64,000 nucleotides of DNA from CAYZJV01 sp049310885 (GCF_049310885.1 NZ_JBMDYO010000001.1:1-64000); one strand, 5' to 3'. Shown: positions 44,661 through 52,547, counted from the first letter of the stretch. The notes: generated from the sequence alone by a model not told the origin. Made by a program: numbers and translations.

Positions 44661-45488
44661 CTAAAAGGGAATGGTTCCCCAACCCTTGGCAGCTTTTACG
44701 AAAGGGTTGTTCTTCAGTTTGCGATTACATTGGAAGTAATAGGCATTCACGAGATGGTTGAAGAAAATGGTCTTACGTTCAATCTCATCTTCTACTGGCT
44801 TGAAAGTAGGTGTTGCTTTTTCTTTATCCAGATGCAAGATTGCTAGGTTATCGATGGGACGTTCCGGGAACATCTCGTTGTACGCTTGCCTGTAAGCACA
44901 GACCTGCCAGTACATCTCGTCCCAGATTCCCTTGGAGGTCTTGAAGTCGATCAGATACCTATGTCCATTCACTATTGCGATGGCATCGAACCGTCCAGCG
45001 TATCCAATCGTTGTACAGACAACTTCAACTTCAGATTCCAACCATTCGAGATTGTTCTTGGATTCCCACGAGAGAAAGGCTTGGAAACCATTCTTTGCTT
45101 CATCACATGTCAAAGAGGGATATGGATCATGACCTTCGATGTACATCTGTATCGCATGGTGACATTGAGTTCCTGCATCTGCAGCGCCATCACGTTTTAT
45201 GACATATGCTTTTCTGGCCTGTTCAAAAATTCCCTCAATAGCGTGAACATCCTCTTTCGACTTCATCAGATTGTAGGTACTCAACAACCTATCCTTGTCA
45301 AAATTCTCTTCATGCAGAAGAGAGATGAATTCATCAATCAAAGAAGTATTTCCACCCAACACATCCAAACGCTCTTGGATATAATCCACAGCACAATTGG
45401 CAGCCCATCCTAGCAATGCTGGTTTATTCACTATTCCAGTAATGGTAGTTACTGAAGGGTATTCCACTCCGTTATTCAAATATGCCAT
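44661..45488 (-). CDS. PD-(D/E)XK exonuclease (Cas4/RecB-like)
   Basis: A 275-residue nuclease of the phage recombination exonuclease type. Visible core: GTQCHHAIQMYIEG, ESEVEVV, GRFDAIAIV with the metal aspartate, LIDFKTSK (D-x-K), and the distal YWQVCAYRQAY with the conserved Q. It should resect dsDNA ends to feed the Sak4-like protein encoded just upstream (2 nt apart). GGGGGTG ribosome site. Confidence 0.88.
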   Translation of the reverse strand: MAYLNNGVEYPSVTTITGIVNKPALLGWAANCAVDYIQERLDVLGGNTSLIDEFISLLHEENFDKDRLLSTYNLMKSKEDVHAIEGIFEQARKAYVIKRDGAADAGTQCHHAIQMYIEGHDPYPSLTCDEAKNGFQAFLSWESKNNLEWLESEVEVVCTTIGYAGRFDAIAIVNGHRYLIDFKTSKGIWDEMYWQVCAYRQAYNEMFPERPIDNLAILHLDKEKATPTFKPVEDEIERKTIFFNHLVNAYYFQCNRKLKNNPFVKAAKGWGTIPF

Positions 45489-45489
45489 C

Positions 45490-46419
45490 TCACACCCCCA
45501 GACTTGCTTTGGCCCGATTGATGATCTCTTGGGCTTCTTCGAATGTGATGCCTGACACTGCTTTCTGTAGAAGATACGACTTACCTGCAGGATCGCTCAT
45601 TCGCTCAGCTAAAGAACGCATCTCGGTTGTCTGGGCTACTGTTATCCGGGAAGGTGGCTGTGTGGTATTTGGAGCTTCTTGTTGAGTCTGGTTTGGTATA
45701 GGTGACGATGTGGGCTGTGGCATCGACGGAGCAACCATGGCATTCATAAGATCTTGCCATCCGGTATGTTCTCCTATCTCCACGACCATCGGAATTCGCC
45801 CGGTCCTATCCTTGCTGTCGAATAGACCTCCTTGGGAAGGAGTGAAGAGAGATCGAACGAAATCATCACCCTGCTTTTGGATTCCTAGGTAGCTGATTAC
45901 ATCTACCATGTTGGGAATTTCATCAGAGAGCTTTGTTGCTACTTGGATACGCTTCTCCAAACCCTGCTCGGTGCTGATTTCCGACACGTGGGAAACGATG
46001 ATGACATGTTTTCCCGTATCCCGAAGCCACTTGATGAAGTTACGCATCTGTTTTTTCACTTCACCCCACCCGGCCATGGTGAGCGCACCATCTCCGGTAC
46101 GGTACTGTTTTCCCCGGATATTGGGTGAATCGATAAGCTTCTCCATAGCTTCACCCAAGGGATCGATCACAACCGTATCGTGGTCTCTAAGTAGCAAAGC
46201 CAATTCATTGATATCCTGTGGACTGAACCAACCTCTCATGCGAACTACGTCTGCATTGATACCTCGTTCGCCCAAGTACTTGGTTCCATTCTCGAAGTCG
46301 AGAATGAGCGGTCTGGGAGCAGATGCTGCGAATGTGGTCTTGCCAGCTCCCCCTTTCCCGTATACAATCATCACTAGGTTATCAGAGGCTTTGATTGCTT
46401 TGGTGTTTTCAAGTGTCAT
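45490..46419 (-). CDS. Sak4-like RecA-type ATPase (AAA_24)
   Basis: A 309-residue phage nucleotide-binding protein. Walker A is YGKGGAGKTTF, Walker B TVVIDPLGE, then a HVIIVSHVSE strand. This layout with SSB and a PD-(D/E)XK nuclease nearby is that of Sak4-type single-strand annealing proteins, which act with SSB. The C-terminus has a Pro/Gln-rich linker followed by a small helical domain. AAAGGAG before the ATG; 4-nt overlap with the upstream gene. Confidence 0.85.
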   Translation of the reverse strand: MTLENTKAIKASDNLVMIVYGKGGAGKTTFAASAPRPLILDFENGTKYLGERGINADVVRMRGWFSPQDINELALLLRDHDTVVIDPLGEAMEKLIDSPNIRGKQYRTGDGALTMAGWGEVKKQMRNFIKWLRDTGKHVIIVSHVSEISTEQGLEKRIQVATKLSDEIPNMVDVISYLGIQKQGDDFVRSLFTPSQGGLFDSKDRTGRIPMVVEIGEHTGWQDLMNAMVAPSMPQPTSSPIPNQTQQEAPNTTQPPSRITVAQTTEMRSLAERMSDPAGKSYLLQKAVSGITFEEAQEIINRAKASLGV

Positions 46420-46781
46420 GTGGTAATCTCCTTTATGTCGGATGCGTCACCATCCGACTTTTTTATCGAATTGAGTTCCATTTCGAGATCTACAATCTTC
46501 TTCTTGCTTTTAAACCAGCAATCCCGGAACTGATTTCGTTCTCGTTCAATTACGTTTGAGTGGCTCTGAAGGTTTGCTCTCTCATCTTTCTCGTTCTCCA
46601 ATTCGGCTTGGAGGGCGAAAACTTCCTCTTCCAGATCCTCGATCCTCATTCGAAGCCAATCCGATTCTTCCATACGCTGGATTGTCTGTTCCTCAATTTC
46701 CTGTCTGGTCTGTAAAATGATGCCCATCGTTTGGCTGGCCATCTGTGCCACCCAGCTTTTTGCCATATCGTCACTCTTCAT
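46416..46781 (-). CDS. Coiled-coil early protein
   Basis: A nearly pure coiled coil rich in E, K, L and R (MRIEDLEEEVFALQAELENEK) with a hydrophilic tail. I chose the ATG at 46781 (121 residues) because it follows AAGGAGG. A start at 46805 (129 residues) overlaps the stop of the 46-residue membrane gene by ATGA and is the alternative. No catalytic motif; it may be a scaffold for replication factors. Confidence 0.65.
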   Translation of the reverse strand: MKSDDMAKSWVAQMASQTMGIILQTRQEIEEQTIQRMEESDWLRMRIEDLEEEVFALQAELENEKDERANLQSHSNVIERERNQFRDCWFKSKKKIVDLEMELNSIKKSDGDASDIKEITT

Positions 46782-46801
46782 GGTGACCTCCTTGGTATTA
46801 C

Positions 46802-46942
46802 TCATCGGCCTTGTCCTTTCGGTCCATGACCAACTGTTTCACGATCCTTATCGCTCATAGCTCCCACCTTCACGACCATATACAGGCCGATAACAATAAG
46901 AACCAAAAGCAATCCCACTACGATTTGTAAAAATGCTCCCAT
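46802..46942 (-). CDS. Small single-helix membrane protein (46 residues)
   Basis: The ATG follows AGGAGG with 5-nt spacing and the frame codes MGAFLQIVVGLLLVLIVIG... with one membrane helix (about residues 4-26) and a basic, Gly-rich tail. Its stop overlaps the longer start of the next gene (ATGA). Tight spacing and ribosome site support a real gene; function unknown. Confidence 0.6.
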   Translation of the reverse strand: MGAFLQIVVGLLLVLIVIGLYMVVKVGAMSDKDRETVGHGPKGQGR

Positions 46943-47139
46943 AGAACCTCCTGAAAATCTGGCACGTTTTGCGGATCTCCCGGTGTGCCACCCCGGTCAA
47001 TGAAGGATTGACGAAATCCCCGTCCGACTCTGTGTATGACGCTGTCCGTTATGACTTCTCACCCATACGGACTATTGAAAGGTCTCCGGACGGCTCTCCG
47101 GAAAGAGTTGTCAGTTACGGCTAACCCTTATCAGAAAAA
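46943..47139 (-). other. Structured leader region in the early operon
   Basis: About 200 bp without a supported gene. It contains a perfect hairpin GTCAAT-GAAGG-ATTGAC (46996-47012), GC-rich flanks that can pair (CCGGTG / CACCCCGG, 46980-46995), and TCTCCGGA repeated at 47081 and 47092. It may be an attenuator or antitermination site between the regulatory genes and the recombination operon. I see no T-run terminator on the minus strand. Confidence 0.4.
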
Positions 47140-47322
47140 TCAGTATGCTGATTTAGCATCCACACGATGTTCAGTGATGAATTTATCCAGATCATCTTTA
47201 TTGAACCTGACCGCCCTTCCGAACTTGATATAGGGAACCTTGTTCAACATCACAAGCTTCCTCATGTAGGAAGGTGCATATCGCAAATATTTCGCAGCTT
47301 CATCAACTGTTAGGAGTTTCAT
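47140..47322 (-). CDS. Excisionase-family helix-turn-helix protein
   Basis: The ATG at 47322 (60 residues) follows GGAGGAAAA. The sequence LLTVDEAAKYLRYAPSYMRKL...VPYIKFGRAVRF is the compact HTH_17/excisionase winged-helix. As the second gene of the early operon it could be the excisionase or a small transcription factor. It overlaps the preceding gene by 20 nt. Confidence 0.8.
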   Translation of the reverse strand: MKLLTVDEAAKYLRYAPSYMRKLVMLNKVPYIKFGRAVRFNKDDLDKFITEHRVDAKSAY

Positions 47323-47572
47323 GCTTTTCCTCCGACAAAAAAGAGGCATCACCCACCCGTGGTTGTTCACGGACAGACGATGCCTCTTGAGTTTCATTGT
47401 TAACTGATGAAAGGACTGATTGTGCCTTCTCGATTATTGCTCGGCGGTAGAATTCTGATTTGCGGAGACCACAAACCTTACTTGCATCGAGAACCATTTT
47501 TCTTTCGGGTTGTGAAAGAGCACCTACCCAGAGTTGTTTATTTTTCTGATTCGTTAATGTTTGTTCGTTCAT
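47303..47572 (-). CDS. Ribbon-helix-helix-like early protein
   Basis: The first gene of the leftward early operon (89 residues). The segment KQLWVGALSQPERKMVLDASKVCGLRKSEF...RRAIIEKAQ resembles the RHH fold of MobC/DUF1778-type regulators; the tail is polar. The ATG lies only 6 nt after the -10 hexamer of the early promoter and has no ribosome site, so the mRNA is probably leaderless. It could be a Cro-like antirepressor by position (inference). Confidence 0.7.
   Translation of the reverse strand: MNEQTLTNQKNKQLWVGALSQPERKMVLDASKVCGLRKSEFYRRAIIEKAQSVLSSVNNETQEASSVREQPRVGDASFLSEEKHETPNS
47542..47557 (-). promoter_or_regulatory. Operator site 1 (inside the first early gene)
   Basis: On the minus strand TTAACGAATCAGAAAA, identical to site 2. 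It covers codons 6-11 of the RHH-like gene, about 15 bp downstream of the predicted early start site, and could serve as a roadblock site. Confidence 0.6.
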
Positions 47573-47578
47573 GTGCCC

Positions 47579-47607
47579 ATTATCTTTTCTGATTCGTTAA
47601 ATGTCAA
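47579..47607 (-). promoter_or_regulatory. Leftward early promoter
   Basis: On the minus strand TTGACA (47602-47607) and GATAAT (47579-47584) are separated by exactly 17 nt. The spacer is almost entirely filled by operator 2. The start codon follows 6 nt after the -10. Confidence 0.85.
47585..47600 (-). promoter_or_regulatory. Operator site 2 (in the early promoter spacer)
   Basis: Minus-strand TTAACGAATCAGAAAA lies between the -35 and -10 of the early promoter. Repressor binding here would directly exclude RNA polymerase. Confidence 0.7.
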
Positions 47608-47625
47608 TAGATTTGTGAAAATTTT

Positions 47626-47641
47626 TTAACTATTCAGTTAA
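47626..47641 (+). promoter_or_regulatory. Operator site 3 (perfect palindrome)
   Basis: TTAACT-ATTC-AGTTAA is a perfect inverted repeat that agrees with sites 1 and 2 at 12 of 16 positions (consensus TTAACkAwTCAGwwAA). It overlaps the -35 of the repressor promoter, so the repressor likely controls itself. Confidence 0.7.
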
Positions 47642-47655
47642 GATTGTGGTATAAT
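47626..47655 (+). promoter_or_regulatory. Rightward repressor promoter (leaderless transcript)
   Basis: TTAACT (47626-47631) and a perfect TATAAT (47650-47655) are 18 nt apart. The repressor ATG begins 6 nt after the -10, at the expected transcription start. Confidence 0.7.
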
Positions 47656-47661
47656 AAAGAT

Positions 47662-48054
47662 ATGAAAATTGACGCAATCTCTTTTTGGCAAAGGGTCGAA
47701 GAAGAGTGGAGCAAGACTGGTTTATCTAAAACCGAGTTTTGTGCTCAGACCAACGGGGAAATCAATTTCGGGACATGGTCTAACAAGAAAAGTTTAGGCA
47801 AGATACCGAACCTAGAACTGGCATCCGCTTTTGCAGAAGCACTTGGAGTGTCTCTCGACTACCTCATCTCCGGCAAAGAAACCACCGACCCTCTAACAAC
47901 CCTCCTCCAATCAAACCCCACCATCAAACATATCGCCTTCCGCCTCACCAAATGCGACACCCAACAACTCCATTGCGTAAACTCCTTGCTGGACACCTGG
48001 AGGATTGATCGGATGCCGGGGGAAGGCATGAGTCCGGGAGCGATTCTTGCGTAA
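47662..48054 (+). CDS. Phage repressor (XRE-type helix-turn-helix)
   Basis: A 130-residue CI-type regulator read divergently from the early operon. The HTH covers about residues 9-70 (LSKTEFCAQTNG...IPNLELASAFAEALGVSLDYLISG), the end being the hallmark of XRE repressors. A short C-terminal helical domain follows; there is no S24 peptidase domain, so it cannot be self-cleaved via RecA, and induction must use another route (for example an antirepressor). The mRNA is predicted to be leaderless. It probably binds the three operators at 47542-47641. Confidence 0.85.
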   Translation: MKIDAISFWQRVEEEWSKTGLSKTEFCAQTNGEINFGTWSNKKSLGKIPNLELASAFAEALGVSLDYLISGKETTDPLTTLLQSNPTIKHIAFRLTKCDTQQLHCVNSLLDTWRIDRMPGEGMSPGAILA

Positions 48055-48081
48055 TTTACAAGTTCCCGAGTGGAGGGGTTG

Positions 48082-48105
48082 GGTGAGGTGAGGTGAGGTG
48101 AGGTG
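48082..48105 (+). repeat. Short tandem repeat (GGTGA)4.8
   Basis: Nearly five perfect copies of a 5-bp unit between the repressor stop and the HEPN gene start. Slipped-strand changes in copy number would alter the spacing of the leader before the HEPN gene. Confidence 0.8.
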
Positions 48106-48138
48106 TGTAAAAAGTCGAAAAAACTATAAGGAATGACC

Positions 48139-49452
48139 ATGGAATTTACAAGATTTTTAAATTGGATAGACTCTATTCCAGAATATTATCATTCAAAATT
48201 AGCAATCCAGATCAAGGATGAGACGATTCAATATACCGACGATAATAATAATTATGAGATATTGAGATCTGAAATTGAAGCGATACCTCTGTTAGATGAC
48301 CAGCATCCACATGACTTGTTCTATGATGAACATACTTATGAGGTTCCGATAACTACAACAAGTTTAGGAAGAACACCTCACCTTTCATATTTAAGGAATC
48401 ATAACAGATATGCACAATTTGAAGATACCGAAAATGGGTTTACATATTCCTTATCTAAACCTTCGTTAACCTTCGTTCTAAATTACGTATTTAGAGCACC
48501 CCCCAGCGAACTACACTATCATCTACGTCACAGACTCTATGATAATAGACCAATTTCCTATGATTCCTTGGACGAATCTGAAGAGGTTAAGGTTAGTACA
48601 ATTGAAAGATTATTTCATTTAATGCTAAGAATAACCGTTCGTAGAACGTTAAAAATCGAGAGTCGAGAACAACTTATAAGTATTGAGAAATTTGAAAATC
48701 TTGCGAACGCATTCTCATTTAACTTCTCCTATAATTTTAATGCGACCATACAATTCAGACGATCAGAAAATCATGATAAAGACCACCTTATTTCCAAATT
48801 ATTTAAAAATAATTCTTCGACTGATGAACTCGATCCTCCAAAGAGAATATATAACGCAGAACTATTAGCGAAGTATAATATGGCCGTTTCATCCGACAAT
48901 CCCTTTGTTATGTATCTGGGATTTTACCATGTTATAGAGTTCTTTTTTGAGTCAGTGTTCAAGGAAGATCTTATTACACAACTGCGTAACGAAATAACAC
49001 ATCCAAAATTTTCGACAAAGAGAAACAGCGATATGCAGAAAATCATCGACCTAATAAAGAAAAGGGTAAAATCTAATCTAAATGATTTTCAGGGAACTGA
49101 AGAAGAAGCATTAAAATTGACTCTTTCAAAATATTTAGAACTCGATAATCTAAAAACTTTTCTTTCATCAAATAATAATTTAGATGAATACTATCAAAAT
49201 AATGATGTATCCTTTTCATCTGGTACTAAGTTTGCAATTATGAATGACCCAGATGATAAAATTATAAGAAATATTTCATCTAGAATTTATAAAACAAGAA
49301 ATGCTCTTGTACATAGCAAATCCAACGACTTTTTGCAAACACCAAGAGGAGTTTACCATCCATTAAAACACGAAAAGGCACTCATAATGGAAATTCCATT
49401 GCTGAAATTTATTGCTGAAAATTTGATAATTAAACATTCACAACCTGTATAG
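48139..49452 (+). CDS. HEPN-domain protein, possible phage-encoded exclusion factor
   Basis: The ATG at 48139 (437 residues) lies 6 nt after AAGGA; the ATG at 48133 touches the ribosome site. The C-terminal part has NPFVMYLGFYHVIEFFFE, a helix common to HEPN proteins of the ApeA-like group, and the HEPN catalytic motif R387-NALV-H392 (RNxxxH). HEPN proteins are metal-independent RNases common in toxin-antitoxin and abortive-infection systems. Low-GC codon use and its place just downstream of the repressor, expressed from the lysogen, fit a superinfection-exclusion gene. This role is inferred. Confidence 0.65.
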   Translation: MEFTRFLNWIDSIPEYYHSKLAIQIKDETIQYTDDNNNYEILRSEIEAIPLLDDQHPHDLFYDEHTYEVPITTTSLGRTPHLSYLRNHNRYAQFEDTENGFTYSLSKPSLTFVLNYVFRAPPSELHYHLRHRLYDNRPISYDSLDESEEVKVSTIERLFHLMLRITVRRTLKIESREQLISIEKFENLANAFSFNFSYNFNATIQFRRSENHDKDHLISKLFKNNSSTDELDPPKRIYNAELLAKYNMAVSSDNPFVMYLGFYHVIEFFFESVFKEDLITQLRNEITHPKFSTKRNSDMQKIIDLIKKRVKSNLNDFQGTEEEALKLTLSKYLELDNLKTFLSSNNNLDEYYQNNDVSFSSGTKFAIMNDPDDKIIRNISSRIYKTRNALVHSKSNDFLQTPRGVYHPLKHEKALIMEIPLLKFIAENLIIKHSQPV

Positions 49453-49517
49453 GTATCACTACTAGCAATTTCATGGTTATAGAAACAATACTTCTGAGAA
49501 TTTTTCTTTATTTGTAA

Positions 49518-49535
49518 AGTATGATTTGTCATACT
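49518..49535. promoter_or_regulatory. Perfect inverted repeat upstream of the small Cys gene
   Basis: AGTATGA-TTTG-TCATACT forms a 7-bp palindrome with a 4-nt centre, 36 bp before the ATG at 49572. It could be an operator or a small transcript hairpin. Confidence 0.5.
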
Positions 49536-49571
49536 ACCTCTAGTAACCTTTCATAAATAAAGGAGATAGCT

Positions 49572-49736
49572 ATGCAGGGAAAAACTGGTGAGAAATGTCA
49601 ACAGAGTGGAGTATACAAATGTAATATTCATCCAAGTCAGACCATCCCACTTTCAAGAGGTGAAACATTCCCTCCATGCAAAGGTGGTACTGGAATTGGG
49701 CATGCGGCGGTTTGGGTTCTTGTTCGTAGAGCCTAA
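49572..49736 (+). CDS. Small Cys-containing protein (YjzC-like group)
   Basis: A 54-residue protein, too short for usual gene finding, with AAAGGAG 9 nt before the ATG. The sequence has the pattern GEKCQQSGVYKC...IPLSRGETFPPC, i.e. three cysteines (9, 17, 36) and a GExFPPC turn, similar to small stress or zinc-binding YjzC-like proteins that I recall in many bacteria. Function unknown. It lies in the AT-rich accessory block with its own palindrome upstream. Confidence 0.7.
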   Translation: MQGKTGEKCQQSGVYKCNIHPSQTIPLSRGETFPPCKGGTGIGHAAVWVLVRRA

Positions 49737-49901
49737 ATACTATCAACCTAATCTTATTTTTCCTCCGAAAGATTTGGAGATAATTCTTTAGTTAAATTAC
49801 AATCCGCTTCTGTCCTCACGGAACCGGGAAAACGTTACAGGTAGAGTGGTCAATGTAATAATTGCAGTTCGCAGTAATCTACAACCGTAAAGGAGTAAAA
49901 A

Positions 49902-50957
49902 ATGCCAGATACGGAAAGAGGGAATATCAATTTCATAATAGCTCACAAGATTTTTAAAGAACAGAATTCGGAACTAATAGACGACCAGTTTGCAGAAGAA
50001 CTCATCGAGATAAATACTGTCTCAGAACTTTTTGTGGACAGCTTTAAAAAAGCACATAACGTCCGACAGGGAGTTCAGTATGGAGTGTTCATTGCTGACC
50101 AGAATGTTTATCCTGTCCAAAAATTTGTGCGTGATTATTGCAATAGTATGAACTCTGAATCATTTCTTGCTTTTTCGAAAAAAATTGGCAAGCATCTAAA
50201 AAAATGCTTGAAAGACGATAAACGATCTGCAGGCGGTTATCTTATAATATTCGACTACTCAGATGAAGTACGAGGTCACGTAGTTGCAATTGCTTTAATG
50301 ACTGACAAGGCAAACAGTGGTATTGATGCGGAAACATTAAAATTCACGCAGAGCATGACTCTGGATTTGCAACACATGCATGTTGCAACTACAGTCATGA
50401 TAGATAGATTATTACAAAATGAGGATGCCATAAACCATCTGACTTTTATGACTGGATTAAGGAATATCTCCAGTTTGTACAAGACAAATTTCATCGGATG
50501 TGATAATATCCAGCTCAGTGCTAAAGCCACACGGTCAGCTCTGGATGCAGTCGAAAACTACCTTAAGCATGAAAGAGGATATAGCGATACTGAAATGAAT
50601 GTTGCAAGAAGGAGTATAGTTGAATATTTCGATAGTAATCCATTCGAAGTAACTATACAAGAAATGAAAAATATCGTTCTTCCAAACCCTGATGATCAAG
50701 ATAAATTTGATGAGTTTGTTGCTCGGGAACAGCTAGAACTCTCTTCGAGTTTCAAACCAAATAAAATTTCGTATAAGCCATGGAAGAAATTTTATTATAA
50801 AAAATCAGGTATAATAATTGATATAGATGCAAGCAAAGTAGATGATGAGACCGTAACCTATGATGTAGAGGAAAGCCAGCTAGTTATTAGTGACCCCTCA
50901 GGAGACTTACTTAGAGAGTATAAAAGATTCATTTACGAGGCCGAACCGGGAGAATAA
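49902..50957 (+). CDS. Nucleoid-associated protein (NdpA/YejK-like), first gene of a two-gene cassette
   Basis: A 351-residue protein with AAAGGAG before the ATG. The central part (GGYLIIFDYSDEVRGHVVAIALMTDKANSGID...LTLDLQHMHVATTVMIDRLL, partly quoted) follows the NdpA family plan, a nucleoid protein that binds DNA. A C-terminal helical region follows. The next gene starts 2 nt after its stop, so both proteins are made together. Variants of NdpA occur as components of uncharacterised mobile-element cassettes; a defence or host-takeover role is possible but unproven. Confidence 0.65.
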   Translation: MPDTERGNINFIIAHKIFKEQNSELIDDQFAEELIEINTVSELFVDSFKKAHNVRQGVQYGVFIADQNVYPVQKFVRDYCNSMNSESFLAFSKKIGKHLKKCLKDDKRSAGGYLIIFDYSDEVRGHVVAIALMTDKANSGIDAETLKFTQSMTLDLQHMHVATTVMIDRLLQNEDAINHLTFMTGLRNISSLYKTNFIGCDNIQLSAKATRSALDAVENYLKHERGYSDTEMNVARRSIVEYFDSNPFEVTIQEMKNIVLPNPDDQDKFDEFVAREQLELSSSFKPNKISYKPWKKFYYKKSGIIIDIDASKVDDETVTYDVEESQLVISDPSGDLLREYKRFIYEAEPGE

Positions 50958-50959
50958 GA

Positions 50960-52213
50960 ATGCCTACAGAAATGGAAATGATGCAAGAACAATTCTCCAT
51001 TCTCTTCAGACATGTGATTAATATTGATTACGATGATAATAATCTATTAATAACGTTCAGCTTTTTGGACATTAGAAACGCTCTCCCAAAGTGTGAAACA
51101 CTTTTTGATAAAAACAATAACATTAACATTGATGGTAGAGAATATGAGCCAGTCTTTAATGAACTTCCTACAGACGGCGATAGAGTTACTATCCTTACTT
51201 CATCGGCAATCTTAAATAAAGCGCAGATATTCAGTGCAAATGATTTTGCTACATCCACAAGAAAATACGTGAAATGGTTGGCAACTGATTCGGAACGAGC
51301 TAATCTATCCGGCTGGAAATTTCTAATCGGACAAGAATATATTAATGAAATGCCACAGGTTTTTATTGATGCACAAGAATGTTTCTCTGTTTATAAAAAG
51401 TTATCCAAATTGGCAGACCATAAGTTTTCAGGAACAATGGCATTCCTGTGTAGCAAGACCATTTTAGAAGTGCCTAGCAAATTCAACGAAAAGTGTGTTT
51501 ATAAATTGGACAATGCAAGTGAGTTTCTTAATACCAACTATGACAACTCAACTCCCGAAGGGAATATTTTCAAATCAGTGTTATATGATAACTTATCTAA
51601 AGTTGATAAGAAGGATAGACTTGAAAAATTCTTCTCACGATTCGATATCATTATTCAAGAATTCAAAGTCAGTTGTAGCATTCACTATGATAAATATAAT
51701 CTAAACCAATTAAAAAAGAATTTAGACGAATCTTTCATATCACTCAATGATAAGATTAAAAATTCTGTAGAAAATGTGAAAGGCGAGCTAATATTGATTG
51801 TATCAATGGCGTTTGCATTATCACAGTTCGACCTTGAGTGGAGTGGAAGCATTGTGAAAAACATAATCATCTTTGCTTCACTACTTCTCGCTTCAGTTAT
51901 TTATTCATTCCTTATACATTTTGACAAGAAATCTTTGCTAAATCTGGGAAAAATTGTAGATGCTGAAAATGAGAGATTGAATGAAATTTTGGTAGAAGAG
52001 AGATTTGAAAGTGAAAAAACTAAAATGATATCAGAAGATGTTAAACTCCTAAAAGAAAACATAGATTCTCATTCAAGGTTTCTTACTTTCTGTTTGTTTT
52101 CAATTTGGTTGCCCTTATTAATTCTAATTATTGGAATCGTAATTATATATTTTACTGGATTACTTGATACGAACAGCACCTGTTCTTTATTGACCCACAA
52201 CATTGCACTTTGA
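50960..52213 (+). CDS. Membrane protein of unknown function, second gene of the cassette
   Basis: A 417-residue protein with a long soluble N-terminal part (about 1-270) and a helical C-terminal region containing membrane segments near 276-308 (LILIVSMAFALSQF, NIIIFASLLLASVIYSFLI), then a coiled linker and a strong final helix (WLPLLILIIGIVIIYFTGLL, about 385-404). It partners the NdpA-like gene (2-nt gap, coupled). An effector acting at the membrane is a typical arrangement for abortive-infection cassettes; this is inference. Confidence 0.6.
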   Translation: MPTEMEMMQEQFSILFRHVINIDYDDNNLLITFSFLDIRNALPKCETLFDKNNNINIDGREYEPVFNELPTDGDRVTILTSSAILNKAQIFSANDFATSTRKYVKWLATDSERANLSGWKFLIGQEYINEMPQVFIDAQECFSVYKKLSKLADHKFSGTMAFLCSKTILEVPSKFNEKCVYKLDNASEFLNTNYDNSTPEGNIFKSVLYDNLSKVDKKDRLEKFFSRFDIIIQEFKVSCSIHYDKYNLNQLKKNLDESFISLNDKIKNSVENVKGELILIVSMAFALSQFDLEWSGSIVKNIIIFASLLLASVIYSFLIHFDKKSLLNLGKIVDAENERLNEILVEERFESEKTKMISEDVKLLKENIDSHSRFLTFCLFSIWLPLLILIIGIVIIYFTGLLDTNSTCSLLTHNIAL

Positions 52214-52382
52214 CTTCATCATTTCTCCTTCTTATACCAGATAACTCAGGTAAGTTCTCAATATAGTAAAACTTCTAATTCTTTATTATTCATCAAAGTA
52301 GTACTGTTAATGTAATTATTTGTGAAATAGTCATCATTCTAGATTCACAGACATATCAAAAACTAACTTTCCGACTTTCAAT
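52214..52382. other. Non-coding right-end region of the prophage
   Basis: AT-rich DNA between the membrane gene and the arm-type repeats. I see no gene, promoter or strong hairpin. Confidence 0.4.
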
Positions 52383-52383
52383 T

Positions 52384-52433
52384 GGTGTCACACCGAGTGA
52401 CACCAGTTATGACACCACTTGTGACACCAATAA
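52384..52433 (+). other. Integrase arm-type repeats, right (three 12-bp units plus one inverted)
   Basis: Units starting at 52397, 52409 and 52421 (GTGACACC, ATGACACC, GTGACACC) are spaced 12 bp apart; an inverted GGTGTCAC lies at 52384. The last unit gives TTGTGACACCAATAA, identical to 3803-3817. The tandem block GTGACACCAGTT is likewise shared with the left arm. This supports P and P-prime arms of one attachment system. Confidence 0.7.
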
Positions 52434-52547
52434 ATATGGAATATAATGGAACAATAAGGAATATTATGATATAGTCTTAAATATACATGATAAGGATTTA
52501 GTAGTATTAGAGAACAGTAAGGAATGTTAAATAATTACTTGCTTACT

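Noticed and set aside
46943..47139. Riboswitch or antitermination RNA of a known class
   Set aside because: Hairpins are visible but do not match a class I can recognise, so it is listed only as a structured region.
47662..48054. LexA/CI-type self-cleaving repressor
   Set aside because: The protein is only 130 residues and has no S24 peptidase domain or Ala-Gly cleavage site with a Ser-Lys dyad.
49588..49791. 67-codon frame overlapping the small Cys gene
   Set aside because: It lacks a ribosome site, whereas the overlapping 54-residue frame has AAAGGAG and a recognisable pattern.
52384..52433. Short regular repeats as a CRISPR fragment
   Set aside because: Units are only 12 bp, contiguous without spacers, and recur at the other prophage end beside the integrase, which fits arm-type sites.
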